From: Paenibacillus fonticola DSM 21315
GTDB lineage: Bacteria; Bacillota; Bacilli; Paenibacillales; Paenibacillaceae
DNA length: 64,000 nucleotides
NCBI RefSeq assembly: GCF_000381905.1
Contig: NZ_KB907249.1
Coordinates: 62,001-126,000, forward strand
Direction: 5' to 3'
The notes below the pieces were generated by a model that was given only the letters and a program-made list of their open reading frames with translations, had not been told where the DNA came from and ran no database searches. Position numbers and translations under genes: made by a program. Below, in pieces: positions 1 through 7,262 of the stretch (its first letter is position 1; the number at the start of each line of letters is the position of its first letter).

Positions 1-309
1 ATGATGGCAGGAGTGCTCGTGAAAAAAACGGCTACGGCCGTAGTCATAACGTTTGTCACTGTTTTTGGCGATTTTTTACTCGGCGGATATTTGAAGGATT
101 CCTCGTCCGCATTGCTGAAGGGGATTTCTGACCACACGCTGATGACCCAGATTTTGAAATTTTCCGGGATGTACTTGTCCAATTCACAAATTGTTACGCT
201 TTCCGGGTTCCATGAGCACTTGCGTACAATTTTGATTCCCATCCTGATTATTGGCGTTTGCCTAACCGTGGCAGTGATCTGTTTTGAGAAGAGAGACCTG
301 CGCGTTTAG
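1..309 (+). CDS. ABC-2 type transporter permease, C-terminal part (cut by window start)
   Basis: The window opens inside or at the very start of this frame, so the real start is probably upstream. The 102 residues show hydrophobic stretches near residues 9-30 and 75-95 and end in a short basic tail containing FEKRDLRV. A last membrane helix followed by F-x-KRD is typical of ABC-2 family permeases, which form the membrane channel of an exporter with a separate ATPase. No ATPase is visible because the window starts here. The assignment rests on the C-terminal pattern only, and another small membrane protein cannot be excluded. Confidence 0.45.
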   Translation: MMAGVLVKKTATAVVITFVTVFGDFLLGGYLKDSSSALLKGISDHTLMTQILKFSGMYLSNSQIVTLSGFHEHLRTILIPILIIGVCLTVAVICFEKRDLRV

Positions 310-484
310 CGGGAAAAGCGATAAGGTAGTAATACAAACTGAGCTGGCCTTAAATTGAACAAAAAATCCATGAGACGAATCAATCAAGTCAAGGACAGTC
401 ATAATAGGAGAGATGGGGTGAATATTAGCGGATGTACACCGCATTCGGCTTTTTTCTAAACAAGGCATAACAAGGAGGACTCTT

Positions 485-1375
485 ATGTATGAAAACATCA
501 TGAAGTGGAGTATTCTCGGAAAAATATGCTGCTGCGTATTGGCATTTGTAATGTACATTCCAAACTCACTTGCTGAATGCTTTGGGGAACCGTTGTATTT
601 TTCACAAGAGGATTCGCCCGGTAAACCAGGAAAAGAGAAGTTGGAGAACGTTGACAAGAAGGTCGCGGTCATTATCGATGATCTTGGCAATGGTATGCAG
701 GGAACAGAGGAAATTATGGGCACTCCAATAAAACTGACTGTCGCGGTTATGCCATTTCTGTCTACGACGGAAGCCGATGCGCGCAAGGCGCATGAAGCGG
801 GTCATGATGTACTGATTCATCTTCCCATGGAGCCAAAGGACGGCAGCGTAACATGGCTTGGTCCCGGCGCGGTTTTCGTTAAAATGACAGATGAGGAAAT
901 ACGGAAGCGGGTTGAAGCGGCGATCGATAATGTACCGTACGCGATTGGCATTAACAATCATATGGGCTCCAAAGCGACCGGCGATGAACGGGTCATGTCG
1001 ATTGTTCTCGATGTTTGCAAGGAGCGGGGGCTGTTTTTTGTAGATAGCAGAACCAATTACCGCTCGGTTATCTTTAAGCTGTGCGAACAGAAAAGGATGA
1101 CACAAATCAAAAACGATATTTTCCTTGATGATGTCCATACAGATGCCCATATTTCGGCTCAGTTGAAGAAGGTTGCAGAGCAGGTGCAGACGAAAGGTAA
1201 ATGTGTAACCATCGGCCATGTAGGTACAAAGGGCAAACGGACAGCTGCGGTTTTGAAAAAATTCATTCCTATGTTTCAGGAGCAGGGAATTCGCTTCGTC
1301 GGCATTTCAGAAATGATCGACTATACAAATAATCCCGGCGGAGGATCACCGGGAGCAGGGTTCATATTGCCGTAA
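485..1375 (+). CDS. Divergent polysaccharide deacetylase family protein
   Basis: This is a 296-residue exported protein. An AAGGAGGA ribosome binding site lies 6 bases before the ATG. Residues 11-31 form a signal peptide or anchor. The catalytic domain follows with the NodB-like beta/alpha barrel motifs of the divergent (YibQ/DUF610) family: VIIDDLGN near residue 60, HLPMEP near 115, NNHMGS near 155 and FVDSRT near 180. These enzymes are presumed to remove acyl groups from cell-wall or surface glycans; the substrate here is unknown. The 3' end overlaps the convergent amidase gene by 14 bases. Gene neighbourhood and export both point to envelope work. Confidence 0.85.
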   Translation: MYENIMKWSILGKICCCVLAFVMYIPNSLAECFGEPLYFSQEDSPGKPGKEKLENVDKKVAVIIDDLGNGMQGTEEIMGTPIKLTVAVMPFLSTTEADARKAHEAGHDVLIHLPMEPKDGSVTWLGPGAVFVKMTDEEIRKRVEAAIDNVPYAIGINNHMGSKATGDERVMSIVLDVCKERGLFFVDSRTNYRSVIFKLCEQKRMTQIKNDIFLDDVHTDAHISAQLKKVAEQVQTKGKCVTIGHVGTKGKRTAAVLKKFIPMFQEQGIRFVGISEMIDYTNNPGGGSPGAGFILP

Positions 1376-2063
1376 AATAAGCAAGTATTCCTCCATAAAG
1401 CGCTTCGGCAATTTTCTGTTGACCGCGTTTGCTCGTGAGCATGGCGCGGTCTTTTGCGTTGCTCAGGAAGCCTGTTTCGATGATTACGGCAGGGCAGTCG
1501 ACATGCTTAAGCAAATAAAAAGGCTTGCCATGCTGGGGAAGGGACGAGGTGCCGTTTAAGCTGTTCAGTGCATTCTGTATGGAGGAAGCAAGCAGCACGC
1601 TTCGGCCTTCGTTCTGATGCAGGACGATTGGCCCGCGCTTTGCTTTGTTTCTGCCCCAGTTTACATGAAGGCTGACGACGATTTCGGAAGGGAGCTCTTC
1701 ACTAAGCTGCTTGCGCTGGGCTAAGTCTCTTAAGTGGCGTGAACGGCTGCGGGACCACCGGTTATCGTCGCTTAAGGCGTAATCGCCGGTCCTGTTCAGA
1801 ATTGTCCGGTAACCATGACTGCGAAGGATCATATAAAGTCTGCGTCCAATTTCCAAGGTAATGTCTTTCTCTAAAATACCGCCATAAGAGGTGCCTCCAT
1901 CAATTCCGCCATGCCCGGCATCAATGAGAATGACCGGCTCAGGAAAGGCATGCCGAAAGGGATTATCCTCATTCTCAGCAGCTGTACAGGAGCGATACAT
2001 GCCGCCATGTATATTGCTGAAGACCAAGATTAGTGCAAATAAAAGGGTGCAATAACGTTTCAT
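1362..2063 (-). CDS. N-acetylmuramoyl-L-alanine amidase, CwlD-like
   Basis: This is a 233-residue Amidase_3 enzyme that cleaves the bond between N-acetylmuramic acid and L-alanine in peptidoglycan. The chosen ATG follows GAGGTG and begins directly with a positively charged signal peptide (MKRYCTLLFALILVF); an in-frame ATG 20 codons upstream lacks a good site. Zinc-site motifs are present: DAGHGGIDGG, GILEKDI, SLHVNW and IIETGFLSN. The length and domain make it most like CwlD, which makes muramic delta-lactam in spore cortex, but other single-domain amidases look alike. It is convergent with the deacetylase gene. CwlD is known to work with the deacetylase PdaA; whether the neighbour plays such a role is inference. 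Confidence 0.85.
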   Translation of the reverse strand: MKRYCTLLFALILVFSNIHGGMYRSCTAAENEDNPFRHAFPEPVILIDAGHGGIDGGTSYGGILEKDITLEIGRRLYMILRSHGYRTILNRTGDYALSDDNRWSRSRSRHLRDLAQRKQLSEELPSEIVVSLHVNWGRNKAKRGPIVLHQNEGRSVLLASSIQNALNSLNGTSSLPQHGKPFYLLKHVDCPAVIIETGFLSNAKDRAMLTSKRGQQKIAEALYGGILAYFTAI

Positions 2064-2241
2064 GAATTCACCTCGCAGTCTTGTTTGTCCATAGAATGAG
2101 CCAGAACTTGCAAAATCATGCATTGCGCAGGGCGGAATTACGAGGTGTCGAAATGTAGTCGACCGACCGCCGTCATGCAGCGAAGCTAGACGTTTTTGTT
2201 ACTGGCAGTCCCTTCATGGTTTAGGGGGAGGATCCGCGGTG

Positions 2242-2280
2242 CAAACTAATGATACAAACTAATGATACAAACTAATGGTA
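2242..2280. repeat. 13-bp tandem repeat, three copies
   Basis: The unit CAAACTAATGATA occurs at 2242-2254 and 2255-2267 exactly, and at 2268-2280 with one change. It lies just upstream of the yqzE ribosome binding site. It may be replication slippage, or copy number may tune spacing to the promoter. Confidence 0.9.
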
Positions 2281-2325
2281 TACAGGCATATTGATGAAGA
2301 AATTTTGGCAGAAGGAGGGGGAAAG

Positions 2326-2526
2326 ATGGCTAAAGGCGATGAACTGGTCAAGTACATTACCGAACGGGTCGTCGATTATGTGGAGACGCCGAAGGATGTT
2401 CGCCGTACCCGGGCAAAGGGGAGGGAGCCTTGGAGCCGCAGATGGTTTGGGATGATTCCTTTTAGCCTGGGCATGTGGTGGGGGCAGATGGCTCACAAGT
2501 TGCCATATTCCACAAAACGGAAGTAG
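2326..2526 (+). CDS. yqzE: YqzE family protein
   Basis: This is a 66-residue basic protein of the YqzE family of Bacillales, whose function is unknown. The start chosen is the ATG directly after GAAGGAGGGG; a longer frame begins at 2275 but has no binding site and would include the repeat. Family hallmarks visible are YITERVVDYVETPK near the N-terminus and WSRRWFGMIPFSLGMWW in the second half. In Bacillus the gene lies next to the comG competence operon, but no competence genes are seen here. It is followed by a hairpin terminator shared with the convergent gene. Confidence 0.8.
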   Translation: MAKGDELVKYITERVVDYVETPKDVRRTRAKGREPWSRRWFGMIPFSLGMWWGQMAHKLPYSTKRK

Positions 2527-2569
2527 CTGGCCCGCACGAAGTAGTTGGCCAACGAAAGGAAGTAGTTGG
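2521..2569. repeat. Short direct repeat downstream of yqzE
   Basis: AAGTAGYTGG occurs at 2521-2530, 2539-2548 and 2560-2569, spaced 18 and 21 bases apart. The first copy overlaps the yqzE stop. No function is evident. Confidence 0.7.
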
Positions 2570-2588
2570 CTAGCGTAAATGAAATAGA

Positions 2589-2634
2589 AAGAGCCTGGAG
2601 CTTATGCGTAAGGAGCTAAGTTCCAGGGCTTGTT
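2589..2634. terminator. Hairpin between convergent genes
   Basis: AGCC-TGGAGCTTA pairs with TAAGTTCCAGGGCT around a short loop. The hairpin sits between yqzE (+) and the exported protein gene (-), so it may work in both directions. The T-run is poor (TTGTTGTT). Confidence 0.5.
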
Positions 2635-2640
2635 GTTATT

Positions 2641-3705
2641 CTAACGGCCTATGCTGCTGTAAAATTGCCCTGCCTTTGCAAGTTCGTCGAAGGCGATAAA
2701 GCGCGGGGACGCGTCTGAGCCGGTCATAACGTAGACGCGCTCCCCAGCGGCATCGCCGCCCTGTCCCCAAATTTGGTAACCATAGACGGGCAGTGGCAGC
2801 GTATAATTGCGATCATCACTACGGGCCGCGAAGACAAGTGATTTGCGCTCAGAAAGCTCTCGGGTCAAGGCAGATGCCGTAAGCTGTAGCTTATCGCTTG
2901 CCAGCCACAGCAAATTGTCGTTCGGATCAAAGCTGTCTGCCGTAATTGTCGGCGGCTTAGGAGCGGCCATGGTTGTCCCGCTGGAAACAATGGCGGATGA
3001 CAATTGAAGCGGGGCCGCCAGCAGCTTCTGCCAAAACGCTTCATTATCGGGTAGCGGATCGGCATTCCGGGCATCGCGGTACTGAAGGGCAAGCGCATCG
3101 TCATAGGCTGCTTGCGCTTGTATTTGCACTTGTCCGCCCTTGGCCTGGCTACTCCTGTTGATGATGCGCCATTCGGCAAGAACCGGCCCGGCATAAAGAT
3201 GTTCAATCTGCAAATGTTCTGCTTGGAGCGCTTTGTCCGCCGGTGATGAGGCGGAATGTGTGTACAAGCTGCTCTCCGCTGCAAGCGCCTGCTGAAGCGC
3301 ATCGGTATCGAACAACGGCTCTGGTCCGGCTCCGTATTCGATCAGGGCGTAGCCGCCAGACGGCCGTGCGCCGATAATAAGATAGCCTACAGGCTTGCCT
3401 TCCCGGTTTAACGTCACAAGCCAGGCGTGCATGCCGGGCCCCAGAGGCTGAAATTCCGGGCGGGCGCCACTCCAATCAGTAAACGGCTTACTGCCGGACA
3501 GCTTGCTGATCAATTGGTCCGCAAACTGGATCGCTTCCTCTGGAGCTGGAGCGGAAGCCGCCATGGCGAACAAGGCGGGCAGCAAGGATGGGCTGGATTG
3601 ATCACGGGCTTGTACGATTTGCACGTTCGAAAAGGGAGCGGCGAGAACAGCCAGGCCCAGAAGCAGAACGAGGCTTTTTTTATAAGGAAAGCGGAACATG
3701 AACAT
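2641..3705 (-). CDS. Exported protein of unknown function
   Basis: I do not recognise this 354-residue protein. It begins with a basic stretch and a hydrophobic segment (about residues 8-26, KSLVLLLGLAVLAAPF) that look like a signal peptide with an AxA-type site near residue 34, so it should be secreted or lie outside the membrane. The mature part is rich in Ala, Ser, Pro and Gln, with no cysteine-based or catalytic motif visible. A weak GGTGAT binding site precedes the start, and a second ATG two codons later is possible. GC content is high, like the neighbouring core genes, so it is probably resident rather than acquired. It may be transcribed after yqhHG on the same strand. Confidence 0.65.
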   Translation of the reverse strand: MFMFRFPYKKSLVLLLGLAVLAAPFSNVQIVQARDQSSPSLLPALFAMAASAPAPEEAIQFADQLISKLSGSKPFTDWSGARPEFQPLGPGMHAWLVTLNREGKPVGYLIIGARPSGGYALIEYGAGPEPLFDTDALQQALAAESSLYTHSASSPADKALQAEHLQIEHLYAGPVLAEWRIINRSSQAKGGQVQIQAQAAYDDALALQYRDARNADPLPDNEAFWQKLLAAPLQLSSAIVSSGTTMAAPKPPTITADSFDPNDNLLWLASDKLQLTASALTRELSERKSLVFAARSDDRNYTLPLPVYGYQIWGQGGDAAGERVYVMTGSDASPRFIAFDELAKAGQFYSSIGR

Positions 3706-3847
3706 GAAAGATCACCAGCTTTCGAAAGTTTGGTCGCGTTTGACTGCTTTCTATTTTAAAAGAGCGGCGCCAAGAAGGTTGTCTCAACCTGTCGCGTACA
3801 GCAGCTTCTATTTTTGCGGTCTTTTAGCGAGAACGGTCAACTATTCG

Positions 3848-4783
3848 TCACCGCAGCGAACGTAAATGGAAAATGCCGCTATTTATTGCGGATACGACAA
3901 TCCTCGGCTCGTACTGCCAGCGAATTTCCTCACGACGCGATTCGTATTGCTCTTGAACGAGCTTCTTCCTTTCCTCATCCGGATCGCGAAGCAGGTCCGT
4001 ATAGTAACCGTCGATCAGTTGCAGTTCCTCGCGAAGCCGCTCGCCAGCTTCCTCAGCCCAGGTTTGGTCGCAAGCTTCGATTTCCGCCCTGATGATTCGC
4101 TCCAGAGCTTTGCTTCCTTCTGCCAGTGATAGTCTGGTCGGCTCGATATGGACATTCTCCGGCAGCCGGGGAACGAGAGGGAGGGATTTCAGCCTGGTGC
4201 TGAAGGAAGTATCAATCTGCCCGGTCAGGAGGGAAATACCGAGTGAACGAAGCTCTTCTCTTTTCATATCGCAGCAAAATTCGATCTTGAAGTTGACGCC
4301 GAGCCAAGGCTCGTACGCCGCAGGCAGTAAGGTCATTCGCTGCCTTGGGGCCGTATTCTCGAATAGGTAGACACAGCGCCCCCTCCGATGCGCAGCATCG
4401 AATATTTGCTTGAGCCGCGGGCTGCCGAAGGCCAGATCTTCGCGCTGGATTCGTGCCGGGCCCAATACGGGCAGAGGTCGAAGCGCCCCGTAATGACGCC
4501 CGAGGATTTGATCTTCCTGGGGCTTAGGCTCACTTTGTTCGGCGGCTGCCAGTTCTGCATCATGGCGCTCGGCATCGAAGACGAATTTGAAAGTCATCGT
4601 TTGCGGCTCAGCTCCGGTGCGTTCGATAAAGCCCCAATAATACGGGCGGTTTGTTAAGTCCTTATCCGCCTGGATAGACAGCTTGACGGTAACGTGATGC
4701 GGCGATTTTTCGATAATTTGGCATTCGGTTATATCAAGGTAGGACAGTACATACTGTTGGATTTGCTTCATCGTCATCGTCAT
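3848..4783 (-). CDS. yqhG: YqhG family protein
   Basis: This 311-residue protein is of the YqhG family, of unknown biochemical role, restricted to Bacillales. It starts 6 bases after the stop of the yqhH helicase, with the ribosome binding site inside the yqhH end (GGGAGGCTGAGGA), so the two are co-translated. The yqhH-yqhG order matches Bacillus subtilis. The N-terminus (QIQQYVLSYLDI) and the acidic C-terminal helix region (RDPDEERKKLVQEQYESRR) are typical of the family. No enzymatic motif is visible. The tight pairing suggests it is an accessory factor of the SNF2 protein. Confidence 0.85.
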   Translation of the reverse strand: MTMTMKQIQQYVLSYLDITECQIIEKSPHHVTVKLSIQADKDLTNRPYYWGFIERTGAEPQTMTFKFVFDAERHDAELAAAEQSEPKPQEDQILGRHYGALRPLPVLGPARIQREDLAFGSPRLKQIFDAAHRRGRCVYLFENTAPRQRMTLLPAAYEPWLGVNFKIEFCCDMKREELRSLGISLLTGQIDTSFSTRLKSLPLVPRLPENVHIEPTRLSLAEGSKALERIIRAEIEACDQTWAEEAGERLREELQLIDGYYTDLLRDPDEERKKLVQEQYESRREEIRWQYEPRIVVSAINSGIFHLRSLR

Positions 4784-4789
4784 TGTTCC

Positions 4790-6556
4790 TCAGCCTCCCA
4801 TGAGTTCCGTAAGATTTCCGCCGGATGAATCGCTTAGAGGTTCTTTGCTGTCCAGCTCATCCTTAATCTGGTGCAGCGTGTTGCCCAGGGAAGCAACGCG
4901 GCTGGCGATTTCCTCGTCGCTTTGCGATTCCAGCAAAATTTTGTAGATGCTCTTCTCCAGGGAGTGCTCCTTCTCAAACCGCTCTAAAATGACGTCGAGG
5001 CCGCCGATGACCATTTCGAACATATTGATTTTCTCGTGAAGCAAATTCAGAATGTGCTCCTCGATCGTGCCTTGTGTGGATAAATTGTATATTTTTACAT
5101 CTTTTTTCTGTCCCAGGCGGTGTACTCTGCCTATCCGCTGCTCGACTCGCATCGGATTCCACGGCAAATCGAAATTGATCATTTGGTGGCAGAACTGCAG
5201 GTTGATTCCCTCACCTCCGGCTTCCGTGGCGATCATTACCTGAGCCCGGCCGCGGAACAGGTCCATCATCCAGTCCTTTTTGCCGCGGTTCATGCCACCG
5301 CGATAGGGCACGGCCGTCATGTTGCGCTCCCGGAAATATTTCAGCAGGTATTCCTGTGTTGCCCGGTATTCGGTAAACAGGATCACTTTGTCGTCCATTT
5401 CCCGAATGAGCTCCATGGCCTTCTCCGCCTTGCTGTTCGCCTGGATCGTTTTGATGATGCCGACCAGATCCCAGATGCGGTCGCGCAGCGGGGAATCAGG
5501 GGCGAGCTTCTTCGACAAATTGACAAGTGTGACGAAAACGGCGTCACGGCTGCTGCACACTTCCCGCTGCAGCGTAACGAGGGAGAGCATGCTGCTTAAG
5601 TTGCCGCCTGCGGCATGATATTGGTCTTTGACGAAGGAAGTTACCCCGTCGTATAAGTTTTTTTCCTCCGGTGACAGCTCGACATGGATATTGCGTACGA
5701 TCCGCTTGGTAAATTCCAGCTCACCCTCACTGCGCCTGTTGCGAATCATTACTTTGGCGAGCTCGTCCCGCAACTTCTCTTCATTTTTAGGGATGCGCTT
5801 GTCGACTACGAAATTCGCGGCGAAATCACTTTGTCCGCCAAGTTGGCCAGGTTTTAACAGCGTGATCAAATTGAACAGCTCGCTAAGGTCATTTTGCACA
5901 GGAGTGGCGGTAAGCAGCAGGCAATATTTTTTGCGGAGCTGGATCATGAACTGGTAATTGGTCGTTTTTTTATTTTTCAACTTATGCGCTTCATCGACGA
6001 TGACCAAATCGTACTCCCTGCTAAGCAGTAATTCCTTGTGCGGGTCCCGCTTGGCGGTATCCATAGAGGCAACAACGAAATCGTTGTCCCAGGAATGCAG
6101 CTTCTTCTGGGCTATGGCGGGAATGGCGAATTTCTGGTTAAGCTCGCGCACCCATTGAAGCACCAAGGAGGCGGGAACGAGAATAAGGGCATTGCGAACA
6201 AGGCCGCGAATAATATACTCTTTGAGAATCAGTCCGGCTTCAATGGTTTTGCCCAGTCCTACTTCATCGGCAAGAATTGCCCGTCCCCGCATTTCAAAGA
6301 GGACTCGGCGGGCGGTTTCTGTTTGGTGCGGCAGCGGCTCTACTCCATGGATGTGACCGAGGCACAGCATTTCCTCAAAGCTCGTTACGAGTGAAGCGCC
6401 TTCCGCTTCCATAGCGAGGTTAAATAGCTTCCAATCATCCCAAGGACCGCCTTTGTCCAGGCGGCTGTTCAAATCCTCGTACCAGGAGCGGTCGAATTCG
6501 ACCGGGGGACCGGCCTGTGCGGAAGAACGCATGGGATTTGGAGGGTGCGGATTCAT
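4790..6556 (-). CDS. yqhH: SNF2-family DEAD/DEAH ATPase YqhH
   Basis: This is a 588-residue SNF2-type ATPase expected to translocate on double-stranded DNA or remodel nucleoprotein. The start chosen is the ATG preceded by GGGGAGG; an ATG 33 codons upstream lacks a site. Helicase motifs run in order: motif I ADEVGLGKTIEAG, motif II VIVDEAHKLKN, motif III LLLTATPVQN, and in the second RecA lobe ATEAGGEGINLQ and QRIGRVHRLGQ (motif VI). There is no extra nuclease or zinc domain, as usual for YqhH. It forms an operon with yqhG. Its cellular role is not established, so a defence role should not be assumed from the fold. Confidence 0.88.
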   Translation of the reverse strand: MNPHPPNPMRSSAQAGPPVEFDRSWYEDLNSRLDKGGPWDDWKLFNLAMEAEGASLVTSFEEMLCLGHIHGVEPLPHQTETARRVLFEMRGRAILADEVGLGKTIEAGLILKEYIIRGLVRNALILVPASLVLQWVRELNQKFAIPAIAQKKLHSWDNDFVVASMDTAKRDPHKELLLSREYDLVIVDEAHKLKNKKTTNYQFMIQLRKKYCLLLTATPVQNDLSELFNLITLLKPGQLGGQSDFAANFVVDKRIPKNEEKLRDELAKVMIRNRRSEGELEFTKRIVRNIHVELSPEEKNLYDGVTSFVKDQYHAAGGNLSSMLSLVTLQREVCSSRDAVFVTLVNLSKKLAPDSPLRDRIWDLVGIIKTIQANSKAEKAMELIREMDDKVILFTEYRATQEYLLKYFRERNMTAVPYRGGMNRGKKDWMMDLFRGRAQVMIATEAGGEGINLQFCHQMINFDLPWNPMRVEQRIGRVHRLGQKKDVKIYNLSTQGTIEEHILNLLHEKINMFEMVIGGLDVILERFEKEHSLEKSIYKILLESQSDEEIASRVASLGNTLHQIKDELDSKEPLSDSSGGNLTELMGG

Positions 6557-6781
6557 GATGTAAACCTCCCCTTTTCTGTCATCTTCTAAATTCATGTAGA
6601 TGTAGTATGGACGAATAAGTAGAAATTCATAACTTCGGGAGAGGTTATGCATCATGGCATCATGTTGGGATATGTCACAATTGGGTTATGTCATAATCTG
6701 TCTCGGGAGCGATTCTGAATTAGGAAGGAAGGGCTGGCTGAAATGGTGAGACACCGGCGGCAAGTCTGGTGGGGGTAGAGG

Positions 6782-6946
6782 ATGATATATACGGAGATAG
6801 GCAAATCTAAAGCCATGGCGGCTGGAGTGAGAATGCAGGTATGGCATGGAATGGTTTTCAGTGTTTTTTCAAAGGAAGAAACGAAAAATAGAGGGAATCC
6901 AAGCAAAGAGGAGATGCGCGGGATAAACGCCATTAATCTGCCTTAA
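6782..6946 (+). CDS. Candidate small protein, 54 residues
   Basis: An open frame of 54 codons starts with ATG directly behind GGGGGTAGAGG. It encodes a basic peptide beginning MIYTEIGKSKAMAAG and containing VWHGMVFSVFSKEE in the middle, with a charged second half. The mix of residues looks protein-like rather than random, and it fills an otherwise gene-free 700-base gap between the divergent yqhH and nrdJ genes. I do not recognise a family. The binding site is oddly close to the ATG. It could be chance; conservation of the frame in relatives would decide. Confidence 0.35.
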   Translation: MIYTEIGKSKAMAAGVRMQVWHGMVFSVFSKEETKNRGNPSKEEMRGINAINLP

Positions 6947-6969
6947 TTTTCAATGAAGCCAAGCTGTTA

Positions 6970-7018
6970 TGTCGAGATGTTGTGTAGTATAATGATACTC
7001 GCCCACTACATATTGTGA
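6970..7018 (+). promoter_or_regulatory. Probable NrdR-boxes over the nrdJ promoter
   Basis: CACTACATATTGTG at 7004-7017 matches 13 of 14 positions of the NrdR-box core CACwATATATwGTG. A weaker copy (9 of 14) lies at 6971-6984, 33 bases upstream, about three helical turns away as is usual for paired NrdR boxes. A perfect TATAAT at 6988-6993 sits between them, so repressor binding would cover the promoter. The -35 region is poor. No cobalamin riboswitch consensus was seen in the leader. Confidence 0.6.
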
Positions 7019-7262
7019 TTTATACATATAAAGATCGTTTATGTGATGTGGATGAGGGTAATAAATAAATAAGAAAAAGGTTAGAGAACAGACAGGAATC
7101 GGCGGTATTTGTGCAGGTGAGGCACTTGCGCAGCTACCGACATTTTTTTGCGTCCAGCAGAGGACAGATCGGCGATGAATGCTGCGGCAAGAAACGACAA
7201 CCAATCTGTGAATGATGAAGAGTTAGGGCGCGAATAATAAATTTTTGAGGAGGGTGTTTTCT

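Noticed and set aside
5120-5618. Plus-strand frames opposite yqhH
   Set aside because: Shadow frames; the helicase motifs on the other strand are unambiguous.
4790-6556. SNF2 ATPase as part of a defence system
   Set aside because: The yqhH-yqhG pair is the conserved Bacillales housekeeping arrangement and no nuclease or methylase is near.
6950-7204. 84-codon frame on the minus strand
   Set aside because: No binding site, no family resemblance, and it runs through the nrdJ promoter with its TATAAT and NrdR-like boxes.
6657-7262. Cobalamin riboswitch upstream of nrdJ
   Set aside because: I looked for the B12-box and found no match; NrdR boxes explain the control better.
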